The position numbers and the translations under genes were made by a program. 64,000 nucleotides of DNA, from the NCBI RefSeq assembly GCF_037975245.1, contig NC_092582.1, forward strand, positions 15,712,077-15,776,076, written 5' to 3'. Positions 36,617-48,500 of this stretch are shown here, in pieces. Each line of letters opens with the position of its first letter. Positions within the stretch are counted from its first letter, which is position 1. This DNA comes from Apostichopus japonicus (lineage: Eukaryota > Echinodermata > Holothuroidea > Aspidochirotida > Stichopodidae). The notes beneath the pieces were generated by a model. It saw nothing but the letters and a program-made list of their open reading frames with translations. It ran no database searches and was not told the DNA's origin.

Positions 36617-37134
36617 CAACGGTTCATTAACTAGGGTGCAAGAACCCCCAGGGGTTTCGTGAGTCCATCCCATGGGGTTCATGAGACGTTTCTAAAAGTC
36701 AAAACTATAGAGTACTTTTTGTTGAACTAAAATCTGATATATCACATAATTTAGTAATGTACAAAAGTCGTACCTATCGACAAACTCTTTTCGCGTTCCA
36801 TATACGCACATGTTGTCATAAAAGTACCGTACCGTGCACATGTGATAAATAACTGAATTATTACTTTGGTGAAATTGGTGTACGCATGACAGTACCTCGT
36901 GAAGATAAAGAGCTGATCTCATCTTGAAGTTTCCAAATAAATATTTGTTCATCTCTTGTTTTTTTTTCCATTCCAATATTACACTATGAACTTGATCTTT
37001 TACGAAGCACTGTTTTGCGTATTATAGTATAATAATGACTCAGATCGTGTCTCGAAAAGTTGGTGGTTCGTGGACAACACTGACATCCACAAGGGATTCG
37101 TGGGGGGGGGGGGGATAAAGTTAGCGTAACCCTG
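36617..37134. mobile_element. hAT-like MITE, second copy, inverted
   Basis: It begins CAACGGTTCATTAAC and ends GTTAGCGTAACCCTG, flanked by CTATAGAA and CTACAGAA (7 of 8 match). Internal sequence matches 8429-8777 in reverse, for example around TCGCGTTCCATA. About 150 bp of extra sequence is present. Confidence 0.75.
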
Positions 37135-38328
37135 CTACAGAAGAATAACGGAAACGGGTAAAAACAAGAAGTACCGCCCATAACCTCGCTTACCTTTGTA
37201 TTTGTGTCTGAACGTAATATATAGGCCAACGTCCTTTATACGAAAAGACGCGTTGCTGCGCGTTCGATTGACAAATAATAGCCTAAGCTGTTACGGGATT
37301 AATCAGGTCTTCCCAGGGTACATACTGTCAACGTATCGTGTTTATTTGAGGATTTTATTTTGTTGTTTCAACTCTCTTTAACCAACATTACGCTGCTCTT
37401 GTTTAAATAATTTAGGCTATACCAGCGGGTGTACAGCTTACATACAGTATAGACCCTATACTAATGTTGCAATCTTCTTAATTCGATACCTGATACAAGC
37501 CAGGTAGACCCCGAATGCTTTATTGACGGTCACGAAATTTTTTCTTTCATTTTTAGTGTCATTTACATTTGTGGGAATATTTGTCGTTGAATAATTGATA
37601 TCACTGCTAAAGATTGGATTAATGGTGGAATTAGAATTCAAATAAAAGACTTAATAAATAGCTATTTCCTTATAGCCTACATAATTATTTATAACCTGTA
37701 TGTAGTCGTTTCTTATAAGGCTTTATTAATTTAACATCTGAAAGTATTGACAATCGACGACTGCATAGGCATTGATGGATTCAAGGCGAGATGGGGGGTG
37801 GGGATGGGGGAGGCATGGAGTCTTCATGTATTTTTGTCTAAGAACTGTACTTCTTTGGACCAAAAGAAGAAAATGCGTTACTAATGGTACTTAATATATA
37901 TATTAATAACATAGCAGCAATTTACTTGTAAGTCCCTCCGAAATATGGCTTCCTTGCCCTTCATGGTGAATGTTCGCCAGGAACTGTCACCACCCCCCCC
38001 CCTTCCCCTAACAAAAAGTCCTGTATACGCCACTGATAGCCTAGTTGCGGTTTGAAGACACCAGATCAAAGAAAGCCAAAGACGATGCGCAGGTATCTTT
38101 TTAAGTGGAACCTATACGGTGATCCACATGGGACATGGGTTTTTTTTTTTAAAGAAGCTTATATCAAAATGTGGATTCTTTTAATTTATGATAAATTGCG
38201 ACGTTCTTAGGAATATCGACTCTTGTTGTTTTCTACTCCACGATTATAACCTTTGGAATCGAAATTATCGGTAGATTAATTTCCATCGAAATATGTTAAA
38301 TATTGTTAGCAAAACATAGCAATTGAAT
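37135..38328. other. No gene seen
   Basis: No coding or RNA feature. A G-rich patch lies at 37793-37815 and a C run at 37991. Confidence 0.5.
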
Positions 38329-38681
38329 AGGTCGAAAGGACTCACAAGGATTTTCAGGAACTAACACGTGTGATGGTGAATCACATGTGCTCGTCTTCAG
38401 ATGACGAGTGCGTTATCGGATCACGGGCCAAAATCCGATATGCATGCCTGGACGCACTCGTGATCAGGATCACATGTCGACGGAGGATCAGGTCACGTTA
38501 TCATATGACGAGACATAAAGTGCATTATGACGTTATCGTGATCTGATAACGTATTGACTATCTATCTTCCATAATATGGTTACTACATTACGATACTGGA
38601 ACAGGTCACATAGACTCGCAAGGGATTTCAGGAACTTACACTGTGTTCACGTGAGATAGTGAATCACATGCGCTCGTCATC
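38329..38681. repeat. Direct repeat pair flanking a dyad-rich segment
   Basis: Copies at 38329-38400 and 38602-38681 share ACTCGCAAGG (C/A variable), TTTCAGGAACT, GTGAATCACATG and GCTCGTC. Between them lie several short dyads: ACGAGTGCG/CGCACTCGT, TATCGGAT/ATCCGATA and GTTATC/GATAAC. Confidence 0.65.
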
Positions 38682-39054
38682 AATTCTTATAGTACAGTTT
38701 GTGAAACTGAACCGAAAATCGATTAATAATAGGAACGAGTCTCACCAGCTTCACAATATGAAGACTTGAACGAAGTTTAATTGGCTTGGAGCTAGATAAG
38801 ATACATCTGTGTTGTGCGTCATACATCATTATACAACACCTAATTATATTCCGGCCATTTTGATTGGTCAATTGCTCGTCGATTGCATGCAAAATCCGCT
38901 CTATTGCACTCTATGAAATAGAACCATGTGTTATACTTTTTTGATAGCACTTTTTTCAATGGTAAGAGAGCAGAGAAACCTGTCTGTTCAAAACAATCTG
39001 TTGCATGAGTGCATTTTACATCCAATTATATCCAAATTTGAAGGTGTTGTATAA

Positions 39055-39211
39055 AACAAATAATGAATGGTTTCCATTCGTGCAAATATTTCATTCGTTG
39101 AAAGATGTAATTTGTTCCATTCAACTCTGCTGCGCCTCGTTGAATGGAACATTCCATCTTTCAACTCATGAAATATTTGCACTATTGCACTCATAACCAT
39201 TTATTATTTGT
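39055..39211. repeat. Foldback element (70-bp arms, 13-nt loop)
   Basis: The arms 39055-39125 and 39139-39211 are imperfect reverse complements, sharing CAAATAATGAATGGTT, GTGCAAATATTTCAT and GTTCCATTCAAC. The loop is TCTGCTGCGCCTC. No target duplication was identified. Confidence 0.85.
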
Positions 39212-42200
39212 ATACTAGTACACGCTCCTTTCTTCTGCCGCAGTTGATTTGCAATAAACCAGTAGCAGAGTGTCAAAAAAAAAAGTTAAGTCAACCGAGT
39301 ACGCGGGCGTCCGCACACATTTGGCTTCATCATTGGGTACGTAACTTCTGAAGTATGTAGGCGCTGTAATAAATCACGAATTGATGCATGCGCGCGTCAA
39401 CGCGCCCCTGTGCGCTAGCTTCATCGTATAAAGTGTATATTAGAACATTAAACACCTTTCCACGGTAGTGCGTGTATAATATATTTTAACCACATGTCAA
39501 TGAAATCCGTGCTTCCATCAAGTACAATATGTAGCGCACACAAAGGTCGATAACACATTTCTGTTTAAGCGCGCACGATCACGCTCTATATAGATGACTT
39601 TGTGAGTGAATAATTCACGAAGTATATGATTGGCTGATAATCTGTATAAGCCTTTATATACATCGGGTTTGCTTATATCAACACACACTATTACTATCTA
39701 TGTTATAAATACGTTGAAGCATCAACAGTGAACACGAACATATTCGATTACTATATACGGTAAGATATTTTGATCTTTCATTCTTCAAAACCACTTATTT
39801 AATATTCTATCAAATTGAGCTGTTGTTTCACGTTGTTTAGGTGCAGTTCTCGTGAAAGTACAAGATACAGGCGTTCAATGTCAAAACAATACATTAAGCC
39901 TCTTTGGGGCTTTTCTATATGATGCAGCCACATGTCAATCAAGAGCACAACCACTTAACACCCCCCCCCCCCCCCTCCCAACTGGTAGACAGGCAATTGC
40001 AACATCAAAGTCCTAGTGTACAGTACATTTAAGTATCTCTGTTTAAAAATATGTATTTTTACAGTAGAATACCTACTTTTTTACTTATATTACATATATC
40101 TGTATATACCACGATTTCCTACATAGGCTAATGAATACCGCAAGTGGTCGATCTGTGACTTCTTAATTGAAGGAGATTTGCACTATCTTTATTTTTATCT
40201 TTAATTGTATATGCGGTAAGTTAAGTATATGTACCGACTTTGTATATTTACGACAATCGTGAAAACTGTCACTTTATGTTTAGCACATACAACAACAGTT
40301 TGCTCGCAACTTACATATCAAATGTATTCATATCAATGCAATATTTCTAACAACCTACATGATTATTTAGACACATTATGTGCATACGTAGCCACATAAA
40401 CTACATAACGAGAATATAACCCACAAATGTTGGATAACACGTTTAGCCTATAATGAATATGCAAATTGCCAATGTCCCGTTGTGTGGTAAATGATATACG
40501 GTAATAAAGTGTTATTGTGCATTCACACAAAGATTAGATAACGGGTATTAAGTCACTATAGCCACCGTTAAACACTGTTTATTCTTATCAACTTTATGCA
40601 ATTAAAAGAGCGTTAAACTTTTATTTTATAGGCTATGTACAACAAATAGCGACTGTTAATTTACGGTATCACGGGGCTATTACGTTCTGTTATTTTCAGA
40701 ACGGGCTATGATCGTTATTAGCTAACGATAAATAACGTTTCCCGTAATTTTAGCATTAAAAAACTTATATTGTACAAAATGGTGTGCCACAGTAATATTG
40801 CATAAACATTGCACATATAATTTCCTTTTTTGTAACAGTGGATTAATAACATGTAACCTATATGCGCCACAAGCTAAAATTCTTCAAAATTCGCAAACTA
40901 AAGCACCATTTTGCATCTAAGCAGTAACATTTTACCTCTTCCTACCTCCACCCCTCCCGACCATCCGCGTCTGCAGTAATAAAAGGTGGTTGCGCCCCTG
41001 ATTTCAACTTTAGTTTATACATTTAGGCCAACTTGTTGGAGATGATTTACGTCATTACTTATCGTATCAGGAATTTCCCCATTTTGTTCGTTTCTGGTTT
41101 GCTTGTAAGCATTAACAATTTGTGATGCATAATGCAAGGAACCGAAATTATATCAAGTCAATGTGATATGTTCATGGCTTGTACAGATTATCTGGTGCAA
41201 GGCGGGAAGCGTTTTCTTTGTCTCTCAATGAGCCTCCCCATCCACCCCACCCCCTTACACATACATACATCCTTATCTCTATTTCCCAATTACACACTCG
41301 CATATTAGTTTGATGAAATTTGCCGTGGGCATCATTGTTACAAATCGACGGAACCTTGGACCGTACCATTTTACGAAGCGCGCATAGGGAGTTTGCATGC
41401 GTTATAAAATAATGCAACACAAAATACGTTGCTATGGGTATACGCTGCAATAGTGCACCACCGCTGCCGTATAGAAATTCGCTGACAATCCTTTTTCACG
41501 ATTAAGTTTGTGCGCACGCGTACTCGCATCGGGAAGCTCTATTTTGGGGTCGCCCCCTATTTTCTTCAATATGCTCTTCCATACTAGCTGAACCGGCACG
41601 GCGTGAAGCTGGGGAACATTGCGTACTACCGCATTTCTATTACGCAACTAATTGCGTATGACATCACGCGTAAAAGTTTGTGAAAGCGTGAGCGCGGTAT
41701 GACAACACATGTGTTACAGCGCTCACGTTGGCCCTATGGTAAGTACATCTGCGTGCAAACGTCGATTTACAGAAGTCATCGCACGCAACATCACGCATTG
41801 TGACTAAGAGTGATTTAATAATGGGTTATGTTTCTGATTGGATGAAATTGTTGAATATTCCTATATATATATGTAGTTCAGGTTTGTTTGTATCAACAAA
41901 CTTTATCACTATATACACGTACGTCGGAGCATTGAGTACAAGTTCGTTACAGTATATTTACTTATTAAAAGGTAAGAGGTTCTTTTTTATCTATACGAAG
42001 TTGGTCGTTTGTACGATTTTGTTCTGGAGTTCACTTAACAAAGGCATAGTCCTCACATCTAATTTAAATAAAATTTAGATAGTAGAATTAGCTACTCACT
42101 GGAGACAAACAAAAAAGGATTCCTTTAGCCTGTGCTGCGTAACAATCTTTATTATAGATAACGATTTGTCTTTGTGTGCTGGGGATGAGCGGGAGAGATG

Positions 42201-42423
42201 GATTCGGGGGGGAGGGGAGGGTATTGATATTGAGACTAGTATTATAGATGAGCCGCGATGCTATGCGGGGGTCTTATTGATTAGGCCTAGAACATTTGCT
42301 ATATAATGAACAAGCAATGGGAACAACGCTGGGGTTACAATAAGGGGAATTCAGTAGTATGGTGATATTGTGGTGATGCCTCTATAACCTTGCGATAGAT
42401 TATCATACAGTACCCAGCTGGAT
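39212..42423. other. 3.2-kb intergenic stretch, no gene seen
   Basis: Only short open frames without recognisable domains. It contains a C run (39961) and a short block at about 40893 (CACCATTTTGCATCTAA) resembling the interior of the MITE at 34803. Confidence 0.5.
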
Positions 42424-42520
42424 GTAACATGCGTGACATACGCAAGGGGGGGGGGGTCCGGGGACTATTCTTCCAGGTGCGTATCCAGGGGGGCGTTGGG
42501 GCGCGCGCCCCCCGGGTAAG

Positions 42521-42652
42521 GAAAAGAGGAGAGAAAAAAAAGAGAAGAAAAAAGGGAAAAGGAGGGGAAAAAAGAAAAGGAGGAGAGGAAGGAAGGGAAA
42601 AGAAAAAGAGAAAAGAGAGAAAAAGGAGAAAAGGAGGGAGTAGAAGATAGCC
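42521..42652 (+). repeat. Polypurine tract (~130 nt)
   Basis: Almost uninterrupted A and G on the plus strand after a GC-rich block with a GCGCGC core. It can form triplex (H-DNA). The apparent Lys/Arg/Glu open frame is a composition artefact. Confidence 0.9.
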
Positions 42653-42929
42653 AAGACCTCGGGAAGAGCAAGATCTCTATTATATACACAGGGTAACCAG
42701 TGACAGATCAAGGATTACGGAGGGGGTGTGCGCCTCACCCTACCCCTTACCCCGAAAACTCCATTTTTGACGTTTCCGTTTTTCCTCTCTCACTAATGTA
42801 CTTGAACTCGACCGAGTCGTCGGGGAACATAACGCATTTCGGGAAGAGGGCGACCGCCCCCCCCCCCCCGAGCAAATTTTCTTTATGACATCGCTAGTAA
42901 TTTCAAAATAGACAATGCTTAGATGCAAC

Positions 42930-43085
42930 TTACAAGGCCTGGGAAGTGTCATTTCCAGCGATCTGGGAGGCATTTTCGGCCAAAATTTTTCTTGTATGCT
43001 TCGCGCCAACTCATGGTGGCGCTTCGCTTAGATAGTTTGCCTACAGGCTTCGCCCTCCCTTGGCAATTACTCGCTACACGCCTGT
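42930..43085 (+). repeat. Dispersed repeat copy 1
   Basis: Core TTTCCAGCGATCTGGGAGG, TTCTTGTATGCTTCGCGCCA, then TGGTGGCGCTTCGCTTAGAT. The same core is at 44150-44250 (+) and 63770-63890 (-). Confidence 0.7.
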
Positions 43086-43185
43086 TCGAATTTGTAAAGC
43101 AAAGAGCAGATATAACATCATATCAATGAGCATTGAAATGCATGTTCCACGATGAACAGCCTCAAAAACTGTCAATGTGTGTAGT

Positions 43186-43612
43186 CAAAGGCGTAGGAGC
43201 CAGATTGGATTTGGGGGCTGTAATGACTTGCCCGAAAAAAAAGCCAAAATTTTTCGCGCGCCAAGCGCGCATTCAACATGTCGATGCCAATATCATATAG
43301 GCAAGATCGGTCATTACATTGTATGGCATCATGTACCGCACGGTCCGTGAAAGTTGCACAGTATACCGCCGGATGCTAATGTAAACAACCAAATGTCCTA
43401 TGTAGATGGAGAAAAAGCATATGATCCATTTGTCAAAACTCTCTTTTACAGTAGTAATGTCGGCCAAGCTAGAACTTTATTTAAATTAGCAAGGAGATCA
43501 TTTTAAGCTATTCATTGCTATTTATTTTTCTTTCAGTAGGTGCCCGAAAAAAATGGGAAAACAATTGGGGGGGGGGCTGCAGCCCCCGCCTCCTACGGGA
43601 CCTACGCCTATG
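43186..43612. mobile_element. hAT-like MITE, GGCGTAGG terminal family
   Basis: It begins CAAAGGCGTAGGAGCC and ends in the complement of CATAGGCGTAGGTCCC. Flanking 8-mers TGTGTAGT and AGTGAAGT match at 6 of 8. The interior has a GCGCGCCAAGCGCGC dyad. A truncated relative lies at 63432-63715. Confidence 0.65.
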
Positions 43613-44084
43613 AGTGAAGTGTTCGGTTTCGATATACCTGATATCGGAAATATCTGCTTTTTTCTGTTCCTTCAACCAAGTTTTGTAAAAGCCATTATAA
43701 GAGGTTGCAATATTTCTACACCAATAAATTAACTGTGTCGGAATTTTCCAAAATTTCCTCACCAACATTCTTCATCATACTTTCCTCTACTCGTTCAATT
43801 TTGACCTGTCTGTTAGGGGTTCAAGGAGGTTTTTCTATATTGGTTGTCTATAGATTGAATTTTCTGCAACATTATGGGTATGTTTTCAAGTGATTTTATT
43901 TACGAGAAAAGTGAATTTTCAAATTCTCAACAAGTAATGGGCTTAAAACCTTCAAAAGTGGGGCTTTTGGATATTGTGGGCCGTGACGTAGAATAACCTA
44001 CAAAAGCAATGATCCATTGGACATGCAATCAGGTCGAACATGATGTGTGACTGGTGACAATCTTCAAAAAGGTTATGGATGGAA

Positions 44085-44285
44085 AAACTTTTGGGAAATA
44101 CTTGGTTCTCAGGCAAAAGTGTACATCTGGTTGCTCATTTTCAAGCCCGAGAAGTGCCATTTCCGGTGATCTGGGGGGTATCAAAACCAGAAATTTTCTT
44201 GTACGCTCCGCGCCAACCGATGGTGGCGCTCCGCTTAGATAGTAATTCGCACCCCCAGGGTTAGAAAATCCTGGATACGCGCCTG
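44085..44285 (+). repeat. Dispersed repeat copy 2
   Basis: Same core as 42930-43085, reading GTACGCTCCGCGCCAACC and TGGTGGCGCTCCGCTTAG. Confidence 0.7.
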
Positions 44286-44544
44286 TCTTCCATCCCCCAA
44301 ATCCAATGGCCAGTCTGGAAATTGTTCAGTTGGGGGGCCATTTTGCATTTATTCGGGGGAAGGAAGATTTAGATCATTACTATAGGCGTACCCTCCTCAC
44401 CAACCCTCCTCTGTTGACAACCTTATACAAAGAATTTATTAGAAAAACTTTATGTTTAACAGCTACTTATATAGACCTAATTTATAGTCTGAACATGCCA
44501 GAATGCACCCTTGATGTCTCGATGTTATAAAACAAATTCTGCAG

Positions 44545-44935
44545 GGAGGACCACCACTTATGAGACAGCTTCAATGAGCCAAGGGCAGCGCACGTCCCCC
44601 TCCCCCGCATTACATACTACTTAATTTGCATATGGCCCTCCCACAAACATTTAGGCCACTACCTACATCAATCAGGGGAATTTGGAGTTTATTATTAAAT
44701 ATTGTCACAATCTTGCAGCAGAGCTACTTATTGGTAAACTAACTATACCTCAGAATACACCATTTGACTGATATTTTTTCCAGAGAGAAGACCCTCAGAT
44801 ACCCTACTGTATGTAGGAGTCGGTTTCAATGACCCCAGTGCAGTCCCCCTCTATAAATAAAATCCCTCATTTACCTATGGCCTTTCAACAAAAGTTCAGC
44901 CCCTACCTAAATCAGTCAAATGTTGAATTTACCCT
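44545..44935. repeat. Two copies of the 15.8-kb repeat family
   Basis: Copies at about 44545-44690 and 44795-44935 share CTTCAATGA, CAGTCCCCCT-like blocks, ATATGGCC(C/T)T and ACCTA(C/A)ATCA with each other and with 15840-16065. Confidence 0.4.
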
Positions 44936-45573
44936 CTCCCCCACCTTTCAAAATCCTGTTCACAACACTGTGTAAAATTGTCCACATACCAGTCCGAATT
45001 TAAAGAATGACGCATTTTAATATGGCTAGGGAGTAATGCTGTCACTATATATCGCCAATAAACAAATAGTCAAATATTGGCAGAAAGGGAAATAACCCCC
45101 TCCTTGTCCCCCTCCCCTAATAAAAACAGAAATTTTAAAAGTGTTAACTAAACTCTGATAAAATGGTATGTTACAACCCACCATCCAAGGAGTGCTAGAA
45201 TGGGCAATTGACAGACATCCCACTCAGCCTGCATCCTTAACCCCACCATGATCTTGTCGTCACCCACCAACCTCTGTGCTGACATGAACAACACAATTAA
45301 AGGCAAAACCTGGGGCAAATGTGACCGCTTTATTTGATTGGAAACAATGCATAAACTTTAAATTAACTGTGAGGGGAGGGGTTAGATTGAAATTGACAAA
45401 ATCAAGGGGGCCTTTTCCAGACCTTGTTACTATCAATTTACAAATTGTTCCATTCAACTCCCTCTAATACCCACAACACTTCTTCGTCAACTCAAAGTAA
45501 CACCAGACCGTGACTCATATTTTTTCTCTATTTTCTCATTCATGATTTTAGAATTCAAGCACAAAAATCAATA
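44936..45573. other. Region upstream of the coiled-coil gene
   Basis: No clear TATA box. The promoter and the 5'UTR start cannot be placed from the sequence. Confidence 0.4.
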
Positions 45574-48500
45574 ATGGAAGCAAGTGTGGATAATGAAAGT
45601 AAGTTAACTTAATATTATTATTCTTACTCATTACAAATATTATGATGTAATTCAGTATCGAAGAATAGATATCAAAGGAAAAAGTCATACATTACAGTGT
45701 CATGAACATAATACATAATAGCTTGGCTGCAGTGTAAAATTTATTATACATTTAAATCAATGGCTAAAGCGAGCTGCCAGCATATTCTGTACTAAAAAAG
45801 AATCTGTTTTTTTTTCTTGTTAAACCATTGTTTATAATGAAATCAAATGAACATAGTCAGATGATTATTGTTTAATGGATTTCATCAAGTTATCCAGATA
45901 ACATCGAACACTAATTATGATATAACATTTTTTTAAATACTACAAATGTATTAAATTTTGACATTTATGGTAAAATACATGACATAGAAATTAGTATAAT
46001 TTTGTGGTTAGGAGGATATGTCAAGCTATGTGTGTTTCAGTTGTATGCAAATCAAGCTATTATGACATCGTGATGGAAAATATAATGCCTACACCAAAAA
46101 TACTCTAAAAAGACTGGATCATTGAAAAACAAAACAACAGATTCTACAATGGAGTCACTTTCCAATTGAACTCAAAACTCATATTTCTCCTGAAAAGTCC
46201 AAACAGCAATCTACCTTACATAAGTTCTACATTATGGATATCAAAGCTGCAATTAACCATTGGGATAAATCGACCAAGTCATACCTCTTATCAAATATGT
46301 GTATTAAATAATATGCCATAATTGGATACACCTTGTTTCTCCAATGAAATTACTTTGGTTATATTGTGTACCCTCCCATTCGATAACGTCACTGAACATT
46401 GAACCCATATCAATTAAAGATATTTGTTCCATTGAAGGTCCTATGAAATCAAAAGGGTGGGCTTTTCAGCCCATTTACCCGCTGGTGGACACCAACATTA
46501 TCGAACAGCGGGAAGCAGCTATGGCTGAAATGGAAGCAGCCCCCATTGGATCAGCTATCACTGGTCCACCATCACCTCCATCGACTACCAAGCTCACACC
46601 CCTTAAAATGACATCTGAGGCAGTATGGGTTGGAGGTCAAGTCAGACCAAGGACGTCTCCTGGAACCCGAATTGGTCAAGAATCAGGCATCGACAGTCCC
46701 TCAACCAGTACCACTGGGCCAAATGGACCACAAGAGATGAAAGGAGCATCTGACTCTGGTATGGCAAGTTTTCTTAAAGTCTCGCCTCTGGTTTCAGATG
46801 GAGAAGTTGAACCCCAACCAGATGTGATGACATATCTTCCATCTTTCTCAACACCAAATCTCTTCAAGCCAGAGAAAAATGAGGGAAAGGAAAAGAAGAA
46901 GAAAAAGAAGAAGACAGGCAAAAAGTCAAAGAGCAAATCTGATATTGATTCCATTCTTTCACTCCTTAGTGATTTGGGAGAGGAAGAGGATAATGGGATG
47001 CAATTAAAGGAAGATAATGACAGCAATCTACCTTTGGAAGAAAAAGTTGGAGAAATTACATCGATGCCTCCCAGAGAAGATACGTCACCACTCCCAGAGG
47101 AACCTCTTTCTTCAGTCAATAATGTAAAGAATGAGGAAGAATCCCGACAGGGAAATTCTTGTAATAATGTTAATATGGTCACTGTGGATAGTGGCCTTCC
47201 ATGTCCTGCAAGCCATCCTTCTCCAACCAAGGTTGCCAGTCAACCACTAGGCTCTTTAAAATCTCTTGGTTTTCTAAAACCAATAATTCATGTATCTGCA
47301 ATTGTTGATAGAGTATCGCCTACCCTGCCACCCTTAGTCAGTTCCAACAGGGCAGCATTTCTGCAGGCACCTCTTAAACCTATTGGCTTGTTGCAGCCAT
47401 TAGAGAAGCAGCAAAGCCACAACCTCACTTTGCCACTTCCATTGGTGAAGAAAGCACCGTGTCAACTTAATCCACTGCACCCTATTGAAACCACTCTGAA
47501 GAACAAGAATCAAGAAGAGATTACACAAAACGAGTGTAGACAGATACAGGAGAGCAGTGACATCAAAGACGATAACTCTGCTGAGGTTGTGAGTGAAGAT
47601 GAAGATTTCGTTATGGATGAAGAAATTTCCTTCTCTGATCAATCAAGTCTTCCAGACAATAGTGGCCAAGTCCCTGAGCCTGATTTGGAGACTGGCTTTG
47701 AAGAAAGTGCACGAAAGCAGGGTGACTTAGAACAAGAGGACATGAAGACACTGGATGTTGAGATCGGTGAAGCAATTGATACAAGCTCTGTCTCTCATAC
47801 CTTGAGCACAAGTTATTTCTATGGGAATAATGATGAATGTTGCAGTTCAGAGACCAGCAATGAAGGGATTAGCTGTTGTTTCAGTCGAGATGAAGATGCA
47901 GCCGATTTGGAAGAGGTTGAACATGAAACTGTCAATCAAGAAAACATACCAATCCTCCCAATTGTACAGTCCGGTGTCTGTCCTGATAATCCAAAACCAG
48001 AACATCAGTTGGCAGACTGTGCAAAGCCAAACAACACTGTTATTGCTGAAGGAGAGAAGTCTGAGGAAGATATGTACTCTGACTCCTGGACTGGTGGATC
48101 CGACCAATCAAGTGAGGACTCAAATGACGATCACCTTGACAATGACAGCTGTAATTCAGAGGAAGAATCTGTAGGCCGACTCTCTACCATTCTAGAAGAA
48201 TGCAAAGATTATATATCTGAAGAGGGAGGGTCGGTCATAGATGAACCATCTGACCAGATCAAACCAGCTGAAGACAGAGCATCTGACCAGGAAGAATCCC
48301 TGTGGGATGATGAAACTGATCAGTCCAGTGATGTATCAGAAAATAATACGCAAGACATTGCAGAAGCATTCAAATCTGACGACACTGAAGGAGGCAAAAC
48401 TGGTGACAATGTTAGCGAGATTGAAGAATCAGATGCTGGCTTATCAACGATTCTGGAGGCAACAGAGGAGGAGTACAGTGAATATGAATCAGCCAAAGAA

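Noticed and set aside
8429-37134. Extending the inverted duplication outwards to 8.4 and 37.1 kb
   Set aside because: The match stops at terminal inverted repeats with separate 8-bp target duplications, so these are two MITE insertions.
38329-38681. Solo LTR pair of a retrotransposon
   Set aside because: The repeats are too short (~75 bp), lack TG..CA ends, primer binding site and polypurine tract, and show no target duplication.
41800-42078. 92-codon hydrophobic open frame as a membrane protein
   Set aside because: AT-rich chance frame rich in I, F, Y and L; no supporting context.
42429-42650. Lys/Arg/Glu-rich open frame and its minus-strand Phe/Leu/Ser shadows
   Set aside because: Produced entirely by the polypurine tract; no real coding signal.
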